From an uncultured Clostridia bacterium (lineage in GTDB: Bacteria > Bacillota > Clostridia > Christensenellales > CAG-314): a stretch of 64,000 nt of DNA. Shown here in pieces: positions 16,568-25,756 of this stretch. Numbering within the stretch: the stretch's first letter is position 1; every line of letters starts with the position of its first letter. A program made the translations under genes and the position numbers. The notes below the pieces were generated by a model. It was not told the origin of the DNA, made no database searches, and saw nothing but the letters and a program-made list of their open reading frames with translations. The stretch lies in the NCBI GenBank assembly GCA_944364615.1, contig CALVWF010000009.1, forward strand, positions 1 through 64,000, given 5' to 3'.

Positions 16568-19063
16568 ATGAGCAAAAACATTTCTGCAACCGCAAAAAAA
16601 GGATTGAGCCAAACAGCCAAAAAGGCTTTGGTAATTTCTGTAATTTGTGTAGTTACGGCAATCGTAATTGCGGTATCGTTGATACTGGCTTTAAAACCTG
16701 TTGACAGCAAGTTTGTTGCCGATACCAACAATCCCACAACCGATTCCTCAACTCTTACTATCAAAAACGGTAACTTCGAATACGTAAACGAAGCAAAAGC
16801 ATCCTACCCTCTCAGTGCGTCCAACTGGTCGAAGTACGGATATAAGGCTCCTACCGGTTCAGGATCTTCCCGTTCGCAGGGATACACCACACTCGGTACA
16901 AATACAGACACCGTAATGGGCGTTATCGACACCAAGACGGAAAACTGGGAAACGGTAAGCAGTGACCTGTCAAGTTTCGGGGTAGAACTGTCCAATCCCG
17001 GTAAACCCGGCGACAGCGAAACGGAATACAATGTGTACATGATACACAACAAGACGGATTTTGCCGCAAGTATTTATTCGCAAAGTTTCTCGGTGCCTTC
17101 TTCCACATCCGTAAAGATCACCGTTTCATTGAAGACCGTTGACGTTACAGGCGCAGGTGCATTTGCCATGTTCAAATACAATTCTTCCAGCGCTCTCAAC
17201 GTTTCCAACAGCGGTATTCAGTACTGGTACGCTTACCAGTTCGGTATCGATACGAAGGGCGAATGGCAGACATTTGAATTTTATATCTTCAACCAGACAT
17301 CCAGCAGCAAGACAATTTATGCCAACATCGGTCTGGGCAACGTGTACAACAACGAAACCGCAACGGGTACTCTGTTTATCGACGACATCAAGTACGACAG
17401 CGATATTACCGCTAACGATTACCGTCTTAAACAGGAAACAATCAGCGATCCCGACGACAACACCTGCTACGTAATCGAAAAGGAAACAACGGACAACGTT
17501 GTCAATACAGTCAACATGAACACCAACAGCGGTGTTCTGCAAACGCTTAACAACGCTCAGTATATGGCAAGCGCGGATTCTAAGGTAGACGGAACGACCT
17601 ATTCGCCCTTCCTGTCAGACGACGAAGTTATTTACTCAATGGGCAACGACGGCACGGACAAAGCAGAAGTTTCCGCTCTTTCCGACGAAATTCAGGTAAC
17701 TGGTCCTTCCACAAACAAACAACTTCACCTCAGTCTGTGGGTAAGAACGATGGGTAACAACGCTTACGCCGCTACTAACATCTATCTTGTCGAAACGGGC
17801 GCCGAAGACGACCACATTGCTTCCTTTACAAACATCAAACCCGCCGACGACATTACAAAGGACGAAAACAACGGTTGGTATCAGTACCACTTCTACCTGA
17901 AACCGGGTGAAGCAAGCACATCCGTAAGAGTTCTTGTAGTCTTTGGTCAGAGAAACGGCTACAATGTAAGTCAGTCTTCCACTATTGCCAACGGTAAAAC
18001 TTACCTCACCGCTGTAAAGACGGAAGAAATTTCTCAGAGCGAATACGCAAGTGCTTCCACAGGCACCTACGTTTCCAAATACGACTTCGACACATCCAGT
18101 TCGCTGTCAATTACCAACGGTTCATTTGACGACATCGTGACAAACAGCCCCGGAACGGGATTGCTCTATCCCTCTTCATGGACTCCTGTATTTGCAGGCA
18201 GCAACGCAATCTACAACGACGGCAGAGACAACACCTTTGACGGCGAGTTTGTAGACCCCGTAACCGTTCCTCATGCAAGCGACAGCGTTACAAGCGGCGT
18301 TTATCTCGGATTTGCAGGCGCACCTACTTACGATACATCCAAAAAGTCCGTACTGCAAATTACCAACAATGTTGAAACGGCATTCGGTTACCTGTCTCAA
18401 CCCATCTCACTCAATGCAAATTCGGTGACAGTAATTTCCGTACTTGCAAAGGGCGAAGGAAACGCAGTTCCTTACGTATATCTGTTCGAGGATCTGACCA
18501 GCGAAGAAGAAACGGTAGTTTACCAGGCTTACACCGCCAAAGTTACAAATGCCGTTTCCGACGAAACATTCAACATGGTATCCGACAGCAACGGCTGGAC
18601 GCGTTACTACTTCGTGGTTGCAACGGGCGACAACGCCAAGACAGTAAAACTTGCTCTGTTTAACGGCGCTATCGACGCATCCGTAACGGACGGCGTCGCT
18701 ACAGGCGTACAGCAGGGAACGGTCTACTTTGATCAGGCTACCTATACTCAGATCGGAACATACACACGTGACGTGGAAGGCAGCAAGGAAGCAAAAGACC
18801 TGACCTACACCGCCGTTGACGGTTATACCGAACTGGACGAAATGGAACTGGAAGGTTTCGACAACGTTAAATTGGTTGACCTCAGACTTAAAGACGTAAA
18901 CGAACCCGCCGAAGAGGAAGAGGAAGAAGACGGCGACACAACTACTCCTTCACAAAACAACGTCGACGTTGCTTTGCTTGTATCGATCATTTCGAGTGCT
19001 CTGCTTGTAGCGGCATTGCTGATCGTAATAGTCGTCAAGTTGTTCTTCAAGAAAAAGTCCTGA
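16568..19063 (+). CDS. Large surface protein anchored at both ends, with CBM-like modules
   Basis: 831 residues. A membrane helix at about 20-42 follows a basic N-terminus, and a second helix at about 803-826 ends in KLFFKKKS, so the whole middle should face the outside. The ectodomain is Ser/Thr/Asn-rich with at least two segments that open like carbohydrate-binding (CBM4/9-type) jelly rolls, TIKNGNFEYV (about 61) and SITNGSFDDI (about 503), and repeated NGWYQYHFYL / NGWTRYYFVV strands. An acidic Glu run (EEEEEEDGD) precedes the C-terminal helix. I use the ATG at 16568 because the promoter would leave an upstream start (16517) leaderless. There is no sortase motif. It may bind glycans or build an envelope layer; function is inferred only from architecture. 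Confidence 0.85.
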   Translation: MSKNISATAKKGLSQTAKKALVISVICVVTAIVIAVSLILALKPVDSKFVADTNNPTTDSSTLTIKNGNFEYVNEAKASYPLSASNWSKYGYKAPTGSGSSRSQGYTTLGTNTDTVMGVIDTKTENWETVSSDLSSFGVELSNPGKPGDSETEYNVYMIHNKTDFAASIYSQSFSVPSSTSVKITVSLKTVDVTGAGAFAMFKYNSSSALNVSNSGIQYWYAYQFGIDTKGEWQTFEFYIFNQTSSSKTIYANIGLGNVYNNETATGTLFIDDIKYDSDITANDYRLKQETISDPDDNTCYVIEKETTDNVVNTVNMNTNSGVLQTLNNAQYMASADSKVDGTTYSPFLSDDEVIYSMGNDGTDKAEVSALSDEIQVTGPSTNKQLHLSLWVRTMGNNAYAATNIYLVETGAEDDHIASFTNIKPADDITKDENNGWYQYHFYLKPGEASTSVRVLVVFGQRNGYNVSQSSTIANGKTYLTAVKTEEISQSEYASASTGTYVSKYDFDTSSSLSITNGSFDDIVTNSPGTGLLYPSSWTPVFAGSNAIYNDGRDNTFDGEFVDPVTVPHASDSVTSGVYLGFAGAPTYDTSKKSVLQITNNVETAFGYLSQPISLNANSVTVISVLAKGEGNAVPYVYLFEDLTSEEETVVYQAYTAKVTNAVSDETFNMVSDSNGWTRYYFVVATGDNAKTVKLALFNGAIDASVTDGVATGVQQGTVYFDQATYTQIGTYTRDVEGSKEAKDLTYTAVDGYTELDEMELEGFDNVKLVDLRLKDVNEPAEEEEEEDGDTTTPSQNNVDVALLVSIISSALLVAALLIVIVVKLFFKKKS

Positions 19064-19077
19064 TAACAAATAATTTA

Positions 19078-19106
19078 AATGCCCTTCCCGGCGGAAGGGC
19101 ATTTTT
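19078..19106 (+). terminator. Terminator of the large surface protein gene
   Basis: Stem aatgcccttcc / ggaagggcatt with a 4-base loop and five T. Confidence 0.94.
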
Positions 19107-20099
19107 ATTGCTCGAAAAATCATACTTTCAGAATTATGCCTGAACGAAAAGCAATTTATATTTACCTTGCGTCTTATGAACAAATTACGGCAAACACTGC
19201 ACTGCCATTCATTTAACTATATTCTTCCAACGGAAAACGACGTAGCCTTCGAAATTCTACGATGCGAAGAAATCGCAGATTTTGACTGAGAGAGGCAAAC
19301 GCGCTACACCGAGAAACGAACGGAAACAAAGCGTATATGTACTGCAAAGCCTGAGTGATAAGTTACTTCGGGTGTAACTTGCTAATAAAAGTTAAAAGTT
19401 CGCGAATCTACGGCAAAGCGAAATCAGGCAAGAACGCGCACGCACACTTGATATATTGTCTACCGTAATTACGGTATATTGTGTCTTTAACAAACCTCCG
19501 ACGTGTAACAAATTTGCACGCATCGATAAAAAGAAATGTTGACACATAGAAACGTTGTTAAATGTATTACCGCAATTACAAACTTTAAAAGTAAACTACT
19601 GCAATTGCGATGCACTTAAAAGACGACGGCAATTTTCTGCCGCTAAGCAACATGATATTTTCCGCATTGCGCATTGCAATGATGCAACAGCAATACCGAC
19701 TAACCGCATTACGCTTGACAAAGCGCATTTGCAAAACGCGGTAGGAGAAATAAATTTCAACTCCTTTTTAAGAGTTTTCGTTTAAAATAATGAAAAAGTA
19801 ATCGCGACATTAATCAAAAGCAGATTGAAACCTCGGACATTGAAATAATCTGCAACTTTTTAAATACCGTAGTACGCAAGCCTTTAAAACGAATAAATGT
19901 TTTATCCTGCACGAAGAAAACGATTTGAAGAAATTCCAGTAATGCCTTGCGCTGTGTTGCAGTTGTGCAGTCAGTGATTAAACGCAAATTAAAATTAATA
20001 TATACGTCAAATAAACCTGTTCGGTATGCCAGTTCAATTGACTTTTTGAACGTTTGCTGTTAATATATCTATTGAATCAATTTGTTGAGGAAACATTAT
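19107..20099. other. About 1 kb without a recognisable gene
   Basis: Only one frame longer than 70 codons (19555-19785) is open, and it has no ribosome binding site or recognisable sequence. The stretch may hold decayed sequence or a long regulatory 5' region for the secreted phospholipase-like gene that follows. Confidence 0.5.
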
Positions 20100-21152
20100 A
20101 TGAGTAAAAAATACAAAATAGTAATTACCGTAGTCTGCTGTGTCGTGCTTGCAATATTGCTCACGACAATGGCTGTAAGTACCTACGCGAACTCGGATGC
20201 TGACAACGCCGAACCGGTAGAAGCTCTTGCCGACTGGATGTCAATGATCAGCAGCAGCACCAAAGTAAAGGATATAGTCATACCCGGAGCGCATGACGCG
20301 GGCACACAGGGAATGCCCTGGTTTGCAGAAACGCAGGACAAATCCGTTGAAGCCCTCTTGTTGTGCGGAACACGCTATTTCGATCTCAGAGTGGAAAAGA
20401 AAGGCGACAATCTTGTAATCTATCACGGAATTTCCACCGGCGTGGCTTTGACGGACGTGTTAGATACTTTTAAGTCCTTCCTTACCAAACACAACAGCGA
20501 AACTCTGTTGCTCGACTTCCAGCACTTTAAAGGCGAAGGCGCACAGGAAGCCGTAGCGCAATTGCTCGAATCCACGCTGGCAAGCAACTTCGCTGTAAAA
20601 AACAGTTCCTCCTCCACCACCGACAAAGACTACATTTCCCAACTTACTTTGCACAACGCAAGGGGCAAATGTATCATTTTCTGGGGCAGTGACAGCAACT
20701 CGGCTCTTGACAAACAGTACATTTTTAAACGCAACGACGATCTCGGCAACCGCACTAACAGTTCGTTACATTCGTTCTACAATGCGCAATGGAACAGACA
20801 ATCGTCGGAATACTACATTTCCAACGCTATTCCTCAGTATATAAAAATGTACCGCGACAAAGGATACGGATTGTTTGTGTTGCAGGGACAACTGACAGAC
20901 GGTCTGTATATAAGAGGTCCGAAACTGAGAGAACGTACCCACAACGAAAACATGAACAAATATCTGGTAAGCCTGATAGGATCCGAAGACCTTCAGTACA
21001 TCAACATCGTAATGAGAGATTACGCAGGTTGTACCAAGAACTGTTACGCATTGCAACTTAACCTTGCAAAGGGAAATCTCATTTCGTCCATGCAGGAAAA
21101 ATACGTGGAAATGCTGGAAAACTACATCACGGTTACTGCGGACGAAATTTAA
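20100..21152 (+). CDS. Secreted PI-PLC-like phosphodiesterase (PLC-X domain)
   Basis: 350 residues. An N-terminal signal (about 8-28) ends in STYA-NS, a likely signal peptidase site, so the protein should be exported. The PLC-X fold starts at about 43: IVIPGAHDAGT holds the first catalytic histidine (His65), CGTRYFDLRVEK carries the conserved Asp-Arg pair, and VIYHGIS carries the second histidine (His109). Bacterial PI-PLCs cleave phosphatidylinositol or GPI anchors to a cyclic inositol phosphate and need no calcium. The start at 20100 has TGAGGAA seven bases upstream. A gut or host-associated life would give it a target, but that is inference. Confidence 0.88.
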   Translation: MSKKYKIVITVVCCVVLAILLTTMAVSTYANSDADNAEPVEALADWMSMISSSTKVKDIVIPGAHDAGTQGMPWFAETQDKSVEALLLCGTRYFDLRVEKKGDNLVIYHGISTGVALTDVLDTFKSFLTKHNSETLLLDFQHFKGEGAQEAVAQLLESTLASNFAVKNSSSSTTDKDYISQLTLHNARGKCIIFWGSDSNSALDKQYIFKRNDDLGNRTNSSLHSFYNAQWNRQSSEYYISNAIPQYIKMYRDKGYGLFVLQGQLTDGLYIRGPKLRERTHNENMNKYLVSLIGSEDLQYINIVMRDYAGCTKNCYALQLNLAKGNLISSMQEKYVEMLENYITVTADEI

Positions 21153-21214
21153 ATCGAACAAAACGCCCTTCCTTTACGGCAATTCCGATGGGAAATGCCA
21201 TGCAACAGTAATTA

Positions 21215-21254
21215 AAGCGCACTTTACCTTGTAAGCAAGGATGTGCGCTTTTTT
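21215..21254 (+). terminator. Terminator of the PI-PLC-like gene
   Basis: Arms aagcgcac / gtgcgctt with an 18-base internal loop and a run of six T. Confidence 0.8.
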
Positions 21255-21321
21255 CGTTTACTTTTTAATGCGTTTATAATTTAACGACGGTGCTCAAAGG
21301 TAATTTGATTGGGAGAGATAA

Positions 21322-21519
21322 GTGAAAATGCGGAATAGACCGCAAAAACAATTTTATCCGATTACAGACTGTAATACTGACACAAATAAATTGTTAGGCA
21401 GATTGCGTAAACAGTCAAAGAGGAAGTACGGATTTGACCAAATATCGGATAAACTTAAATATAAAGATTATATTCGATTACACGAAAATATCGACGGCAA
21501 AAGAGAATTCATACGTTAA
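21322..21519 (+). CDS. Possible small basic protein
   Basis: 65 residues from GTG (or 63 from the ATG two codons later) with GGGAGAG 8 bases upstream. The sequence is basic (KLLGRLRKQSKRKYGF) and ends HENIDGKREFIR. I recognise nothing. It is included because of the good ribosome binding site and plausible composition. It could also be chance. Confidence 0.35.
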   Translation: MKMRNRPQKQFYPITDCNTDTNKLLGRLRKQSKRKYGFDQISDKLKYKDYIRLHENIDGKREFIR

Positions 21520-21955
21520 TGAAATATCCGATATATACCCGTTAAAAATATTCAGACAAACCCAAAGCAATTTCCGACAAAATTTTCAGCAGCGATAAAT
21601 ATTAAATTAATTATTTATTAAAAGTCTCCGACAGAAAAATAAAGTTTAAATAAATCGGAACAATGTTTTCAAAACAATATATTTGAAAACACAAATATTT
21701 GTAAAACGATACTTTCAAGCACGAAGTACTGATAAAAATCCTGTTTGAAAATAGCAAAGGGAGCAAAGTCATTCAATACTTTGCTCCCTTTTCCATACAG
21801 GATACGCACTTTTTCTAAAGGCGTTTTTATTTGACTTTAAATAAAAAACGTTTGGTGTTGCGCGCCTTGACGGCGGTAACGACAATGGACAAATAAGGAA
21901 TTTTCCTGTAAAAAAGCGCAGAATCCCCCTTTGTCGTTCAATAAAAACACAAAAA
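21520..21955. other. AT-rich spacer before the convergent aroK gene
   Basis: No gene is visible. It contains a strong hairpin at 21756-21791 and ttgaaaa/caaat repeats near 21665-21700. Confidence 0.5.
21756..21793. terminator. Bidirectional terminator at the end of the aro operon
   Basis: Perfect 14-bp stem aaagggagcaaagt / actttgctcccttt with an 8-base loop. T-runs of three or four follow on each side, so it can stop transcription of the aro operon and of anything arriving from the left. Confidence 0.8.
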
Positions 21956-22450
21956 TTATCTGTTGAATATAGCCGCTATTTCCGACGCTACGGCACTGCT
22001 TGTCTTGCCGTCGGTGAACAACGTGAAATCGGCATATTTCTGATATATTTCGTTGCGCCTTGCTATAAAATCCGCCAACTGTTCTTTGGTAAGTTTGTCG
22101 TGCAAAGGACGTGAGTAATCTCCGCGCAAACGTTCGCTGACAGTATCCACGTTGCTGCGCAGCCACACTACGGTATAGTGTTCCTTTATAAAACGCATCG
22201 TTTCTGCATCCGTCGGAACTCCTCCTCCCGCCGAAAGAACGGTGTTTTCGGTAGGCAGACTCAGGACGACCTCTTTTTCCATCGCGCGGAACGCCTTTTC
22301 GTTGTCCCGTATCAGTTGAGCGATACTGCTCTTTTGTTTTTCGGAAATAATAAGATCCGTGTCGTACCAGTCGAATTTAAGTATTTTGGCAAGTTTGTGT
22401 CCTGCCGACGTCTTGAAATTGCAGGCAAACCCTATAAGCGCAACTGACAT
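21956..22450 (-). CDS. aroK: Shikimate kinase with an altered P-loop
   Basis: 164 residues. Shikimate kinase phosphorylates shikimate with ATP. Substrate-binding landmarks are intact: YDTDLII (about 28-34), FRAMEKEVV, LSAGGGVPT and the lid RPLHD, with ARRNEIYQKYADF near the end. The P-loop reads GFACNFKTS: the second glycine of GxxxxGK[ST] is Phe12, while Lys13 and Thr14 remain. The start at 22450 has AAAGGAG upstream and lies one base after the aroQ stop. It is the last gene of the operon. Another sugar-acid kinase role is possible, but position makes shikimate kinase by far the best call. Confidence 0.9.
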   Translation of the reverse strand: MSVALIGFACNFKTSAGHKLAKILKFDWYDTDLIISEKQKSSIAQLIRDNEKAFRAMEKEVVLSLPTENTVLSAGGGVPTDAETMRFIKEHYTVVWLRSNVDTVSERLRGDYSRPLHDKLTKEQLADFIARRNEIYQKYADFTLFTDGKTSSAVASEIAAIFNR

Positions 22451-22451
22451 T

Positions 22452-22877
22452 TTACTCTCCTTTGGCGGCAAAATAGTCAACCGCCTTAAAATAACTGTAT
22501 TGTTTTTCACCGTAATAAACTTTACTTACCACATCGCGCAAAACGTCCGTCTTGCGAAATTCCTCACGGTTGTATATGTCCGACAGATGTACTTCCACAA
22601 CTTCGACTTTCATATCCGCAATGCAATCGCGCAACGCGTAACTGTAATGAGTATACGCTCCGGCGTTAAGAATAACTCCGTCCGCCTTGCACTTTTGCAG
22701 ATACCCGACAAGTCGTCCTTCGCAGTTGCTTTGAACAAATGCCGTCTTTATTCCCTTTCCGCGGGCATATTTTCTGATTTCTCTGTTTAATTGAGTCAAC
22801 GTGAATGTGCCGTAATGAGCACTGTCTCTTTTTCCGAGCATATTGAGGTTGACTCCGTTTACTATCAATAATTTCAT
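22452..22877 (-). CDS. aroQ: 3-dehydroquinate dehydratase, type II
   Basis: 141 residues, normal for the dodecameric type II enzyme that dehydrates 3-dehydroquinate to 3-dehydroshikimate. Motifs: NGVNLNMLGKRDSAHYGT (catalytic Arg and Tyr, about 7-24), QSNCEGRLVGYL, LNAGAYTHYSYALRDCI (His in YTH; the family usually has NPGAYTH), and EVHLSDIYNREEFR. The ATG overlaps the aroA-aroE stop as ATGA, with AGGAAG as ribosome binding site. It is translated coupled to the fusion gene. Confidence 0.95.
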   Translation of the reverse strand: MKLLIVNGVNLNMLGKRDSAHYGTFTLTQLNREIRKYARGKGIKTAFVQSNCEGRLVGYLQKCKADGVILNAGAYTHYSYALRDCIADMKVEVVEVHLSDIYNREEFRKTDVLRDVVSKVYYGEKQYSYFKAVDYFAAKGE

Positions 22878-24835
22878 ATAGCCTTCCTGAATTGTTCCAG
22901 ACACTCATTGCCCGTGTTACAGCCTGTCCATAAGGCAAAGGACTTGCAACCCTGAAAATACAGCATTTCCAGCCCGTCAATGGCTTGTATTCCACTGTCC
23001 ACCGCTTTTTCAAGTAAAGGGTCGGGGCGCTTATATTCGGCGCTGAACACGAAATGTGCGCCGCTGACATCGACCCCTGCCGAAAATTCGCACGGAGGTG
23101 CAAAACTCATTATACCGTAAAAGTCCGTCAAAGTACAGTCGATTTTGTATTTTTTGCGCAACTGTTCCGCTTTGCTTTCCGTTCTGTTGATAACATTTAC
23201 ATTAGCGCCCGATTTGAGCAATACGTCGACGGCGGTAGTTCCTGCTCCGCCACAACCTATAACCAGTATATTTTTCCCACAAACGTCAATGCCGTGCAGT
23301 TTAAGACTTTCGGTTATTCCGTAACCGTCTGTACTTGTCGCCATATTGCCGTACACTGTGTTGACTGCGTCGAGATTGCCGTCAAACAGTCGGGCTACGC
23401 GTTTTTTAAAGGGCATTGTAACGTTGACTCCGTCGTATCTGCCTATAATGTCCATCAAAGTTCCGTCGTCTACGTCGGCGGAAAGGTCAACAATGTCGTA
23501 AGTGCAGCAAATACCGTGATGCAATGCAAGTACGGACATAAGCAACGGAGATCTGCTGTTCGCTATTCCGTGTCCCAACAATGCAAATTTCATCGGTTTT
23601 ACGCCCAGCATTTTGTAAAAATCGGGGCAGGACACATCTACGCACCCATGCCCGAAAACAACGCCTTTACCGCACAACAGCCCTGCGACCGTTCCGCACA
23701 TTGCAATGCGATGATCGCCGTTACTGTGCGTCACGGCACTTTCGGACAGTTTGCCGTTACTTTCCACTATCAGATCGCCGTCTTGCAAATACGCTCTTTG
23801 TCCCATACTTTCCGCCAGCCTTACCGTTGCGGAAACACGGTTACTTTCCTTTAAAGCAAGTTCACCGACGTTTTTAAAAATATGTCTGCCCTTTATACAG
23901 CAAGCGACAACGGCAAGTAACGGTATTTCGTCTATTGCGTCCGCAGTGTTCTGACTGTTGCAGTACAGGCAATTCATTACGGACGGCCTGACAGTAACGG
24001 TCGACCGCTTTTCACCGCACACAGTGACATTGCCGCTAAGACGTATATCCGCTCCCGCCTTTTTTAAGACGACTATTGCGCCCGTTCTTCGGCTGTCGGT
24101 ACCTACATCGGTAAACGTTGCTTCTCTGCCGTCGCACAATGCCAGCGCAATGCCGTAAATAACGGACGATATGTCATTGGGAACGTCAAACACTCCGCCT
24201 TTCAACCTGCTCCTGCGGACGGTAAATTCATTGTCTTCCGTCACGATGTCGGCGCCCATATATTTTAACATGTTTTCGGTGTGATGTCTTGTAGGTACGT
24301 CTTCAACTACCGTCGTGCAATCGGTAAACAACGACGCAATAAGTAATGCGCCCTTTACCTGGGCGGACACGGACGACGTATTGACGCGCGATGAAATCAA
24401 CGCCGAGGCTCTGACTCGAAACAACATTCCGTCGCCGTATTCGATGACCGCACCCATTGCTTTTAGAGGTTCGGTCACCCTGCGCATAGGACGCCTTGAC
24501 AAAGATTTGTCACCTGTAAACACGGCGTCCACCCCCAGTCCTGCAACCAGTCCGCACAGCAATCTTGCGGTAGTACCGCTGTTTCCGCAGTACAGTGTCA
24601 CACCGGAATTTGCTCGGTCAATGGGTTTTACGTAAAAAACGTTGCCACGTCTTGTGATTTTTGCACCGAGTTTTCTCAGACAACTTGCCGTACTCAGTAC
24701 GTCACGGCATACGGAAGCATTGTTTATTACGCTGTCGCCCTCGGCAATGGCGCTCAATATCAATGCACGGTGAGTAATCGACTTGTCGCCGCAGGCAATG
24801 TTTTCGATATTATATTTGCCGTTGAGAGCAAGCAT
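22874..24835 (-). CDS. aroA-aroE: Fusion of EPSP synthase (AroA) and shikimate dehydrogenase (AroE)
   Basis: 653 residues. Residues 1-414 are EPSP synthase: GDKSITHRALILSAIAEG, GNSGTTARLLCGL, LSRRPMRRVTEPL, SAQVKGALL, the DEIPLLAV segment, ALKESNRV and DHRIAMCGTVAGL are all present. At residue 415 a complete AroE begins with MKFALLGHGIANSRSPLL, then NVTMPFKK (catalytic Lys), STDGYGI and the Rossmann loop GCGGAGTTA. The AroE part is short (239 residues; about 270-290 is usual). There is no linker and no frameshift: the aroA stop has simply been lost. The start at 24835 has GGAGGTG and follows aroB by 4 bases. AroE makes shikimate, the kinase next door phosphorylates it, and AroA adds phosphoenolpyruvate, so the fusion joins two non-consecutive steps. 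Confidence 0.94.
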   Translation of the reverse strand: MLALNGKYNIENIACGDKSITHRALILSAIAEGDSVINNASVCRDVLSTASCLRKLGAKITRRGNVFYVKPIDRANSGVTLYCGNSGTTARLLCGLVAGLGVDAVFTGDKSLSRRPMRRVTEPLKAMGAVIEYGDGMLFRVRASALISSRVNTSSVSAQVKGALLIASLFTDCTTVVEDVPTRHHTENMLKYMGADIVTEDNEFTVRRSRLKGGVFDVPNDISSVIYGIALALCDGREATFTDVGTDSRRTGAIVVLKKAGADIRLSGNVTVCGEKRSTVTVRPSVMNCLYCNSQNTADAIDEIPLLAVVACCIKGRHIFKNVGELALKESNRVSATVRLAESMGQRAYLQDGDLIVESNGKLSESAVTHSNGDHRIAMCGTVAGLLCGKGVVFGHGCVDVSCPDFYKMLGVKPMKFALLGHGIANSRSPLLMSVLALHHGICCTYDIVDLSADVDDGTLMDIIGRYDGVNVTMPFKKRVARLFDGNLDAVNTVYGNMATSTDGYGITESLKLHGIDVCGKNILVIGCGGAGTTAVDVLLKSGANVNVINRTESKAEQLRKKYKIDCTLTDFYGIMSFAPPCEFSAGVDVSGAHFVFSAEYKRPDPLLEKAVDSGIQAIDGLEMLYFQGCKSFALWTGCNTGNECLEQFRKAI

Positions 24836-24839
24836 ACTG

Positions 24840-25742
24840 CTACACCTCCGCAAACAATCCGTGCAAATCGTCGGCTGTAAAGAAACGGGTTTTATAGCCG
24901 TCGCACGGCAATACGAAAAACACCTTGCCGTCCACGTTCTTCTTGTCAAATGTCATAAGGCGCAACGTTTCGTCGTTAATGCGCGGAGCGTTTCCTTTAA
25001 AGTATTTCTGCCAGCCGTCACGGTACTCGCGTGACGCAAATCCCAGTTTAAAGGAAAGTTCCAACTCGTACTTAAGTCCCCACCGTACCGCTTCGCCGTG
25101 AGAAATGCCGTACTGTAATTCCAGCGCATGCCCGACGGTGTGTCCCATGTTCAGTATTTTTCTCATGCCCTTGTCGTAACGGTCTTCGGATACGATTTTT
25201 TCCTTGAACAACGCACAGGGACGGACAAAATTTTTAACGTCCCCTTTGACGGAATCTATATTTTCGTCCAGCATTCGGTATTTCAGTATCTCACCCATTG
25301 CATAGCGTATCTGTCTCGGAGGCAATGTGTTTAAAAAATCGGTGTCGGTAAGTGTGTTACAATTTACAAAAGATCCTATGACGTTTTTTACGCCGCACAT
25401 GTCTATTGCTGTTTTTCCGCCTATTGCGCTGTCCACCATTGCAAGCAATGTTGTAGGCACGTTGAGCACGTTTACTCCCCTTTTGTACACCGAAGCGGCA
25501 AAACCTGCAACATCTCCGACGCTTCCTCCTCCTACCGCTACCACACGGGACTGTTTGGGCAGATTGATGTCCACGAGCCACTTGCAAAGACGGGCAAAAT
25601 TGTACATACTTTTAGCCTTTTCGCCCCTCGGCAGCAAATAGACGTTGTCCCCCGTTATTCCGTACAGACGTGCGATAAGGCCGTCGGTTACAATGACGTC
25701 TTGTGAATATCTGTTCTTGTCGAATTTGTCAAAAGTTATCAT
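24840..25742 (-). CDS. aroB: 3-dehydroquinate synthase
   Basis: 300 residues, shorter than the usual 340-370. It converts DAHP to 3-dehydroquinate using NAD and a divalent metal. Visible: the NAD-binding GGGSVGDVAGFAAS (about 71-84), VPTTLLAMVDSAIGGKTA, and the metal ligands in MGEILKY (Glu), NMGHTVGHALE (His) and HGEAVRWG (His). The N-terminal region is trimmed compared with typical enzymes. It starts 14 bases after aroC and is followed by the aroA-aroE fusion with a 4-base gap. Confidence 0.94.
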   Translation of the reverse strand: MITFDKFDKNRYSQDVIVTDGLIARLYGITGDNVYLLPRGEKAKSMYNFARLCKWLVDINLPKQSRVVAVGGGSVGDVAGFAASVYKRGVNVLNVPTTLLAMVDSAIGGKTAIDMCGVKNVIGSFVNCNTLTDTDFLNTLPPRQIRYAMGEILKYRMLDENIDSVKGDVKNFVRPCALFKEKIVSEDRYDKGMRKILNMGHTVGHALELQYGISHGEAVRWGLKYELELSFKLGFASREYRDGWQKYFKGNAPRINDETLRLMTFDKKNVDGKVFFVLPCDGYKTRFFTADDLHGLFAEV

Positions 25743-25756
25743 ATTTAAATCCGATA

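Noticed and set aside
19555..19785. 76-codon frame in the 1-kb spacer
   Set aside because: Basic, Asn/Ala-rich random-looking product without a start signal.
23054..23854. 266-codon frame antisense to the aroA-aroE fusion
   Set aside because: It is the opposite strand of a gene with all known EPSP synthase and AroE motifs; composition artefact.
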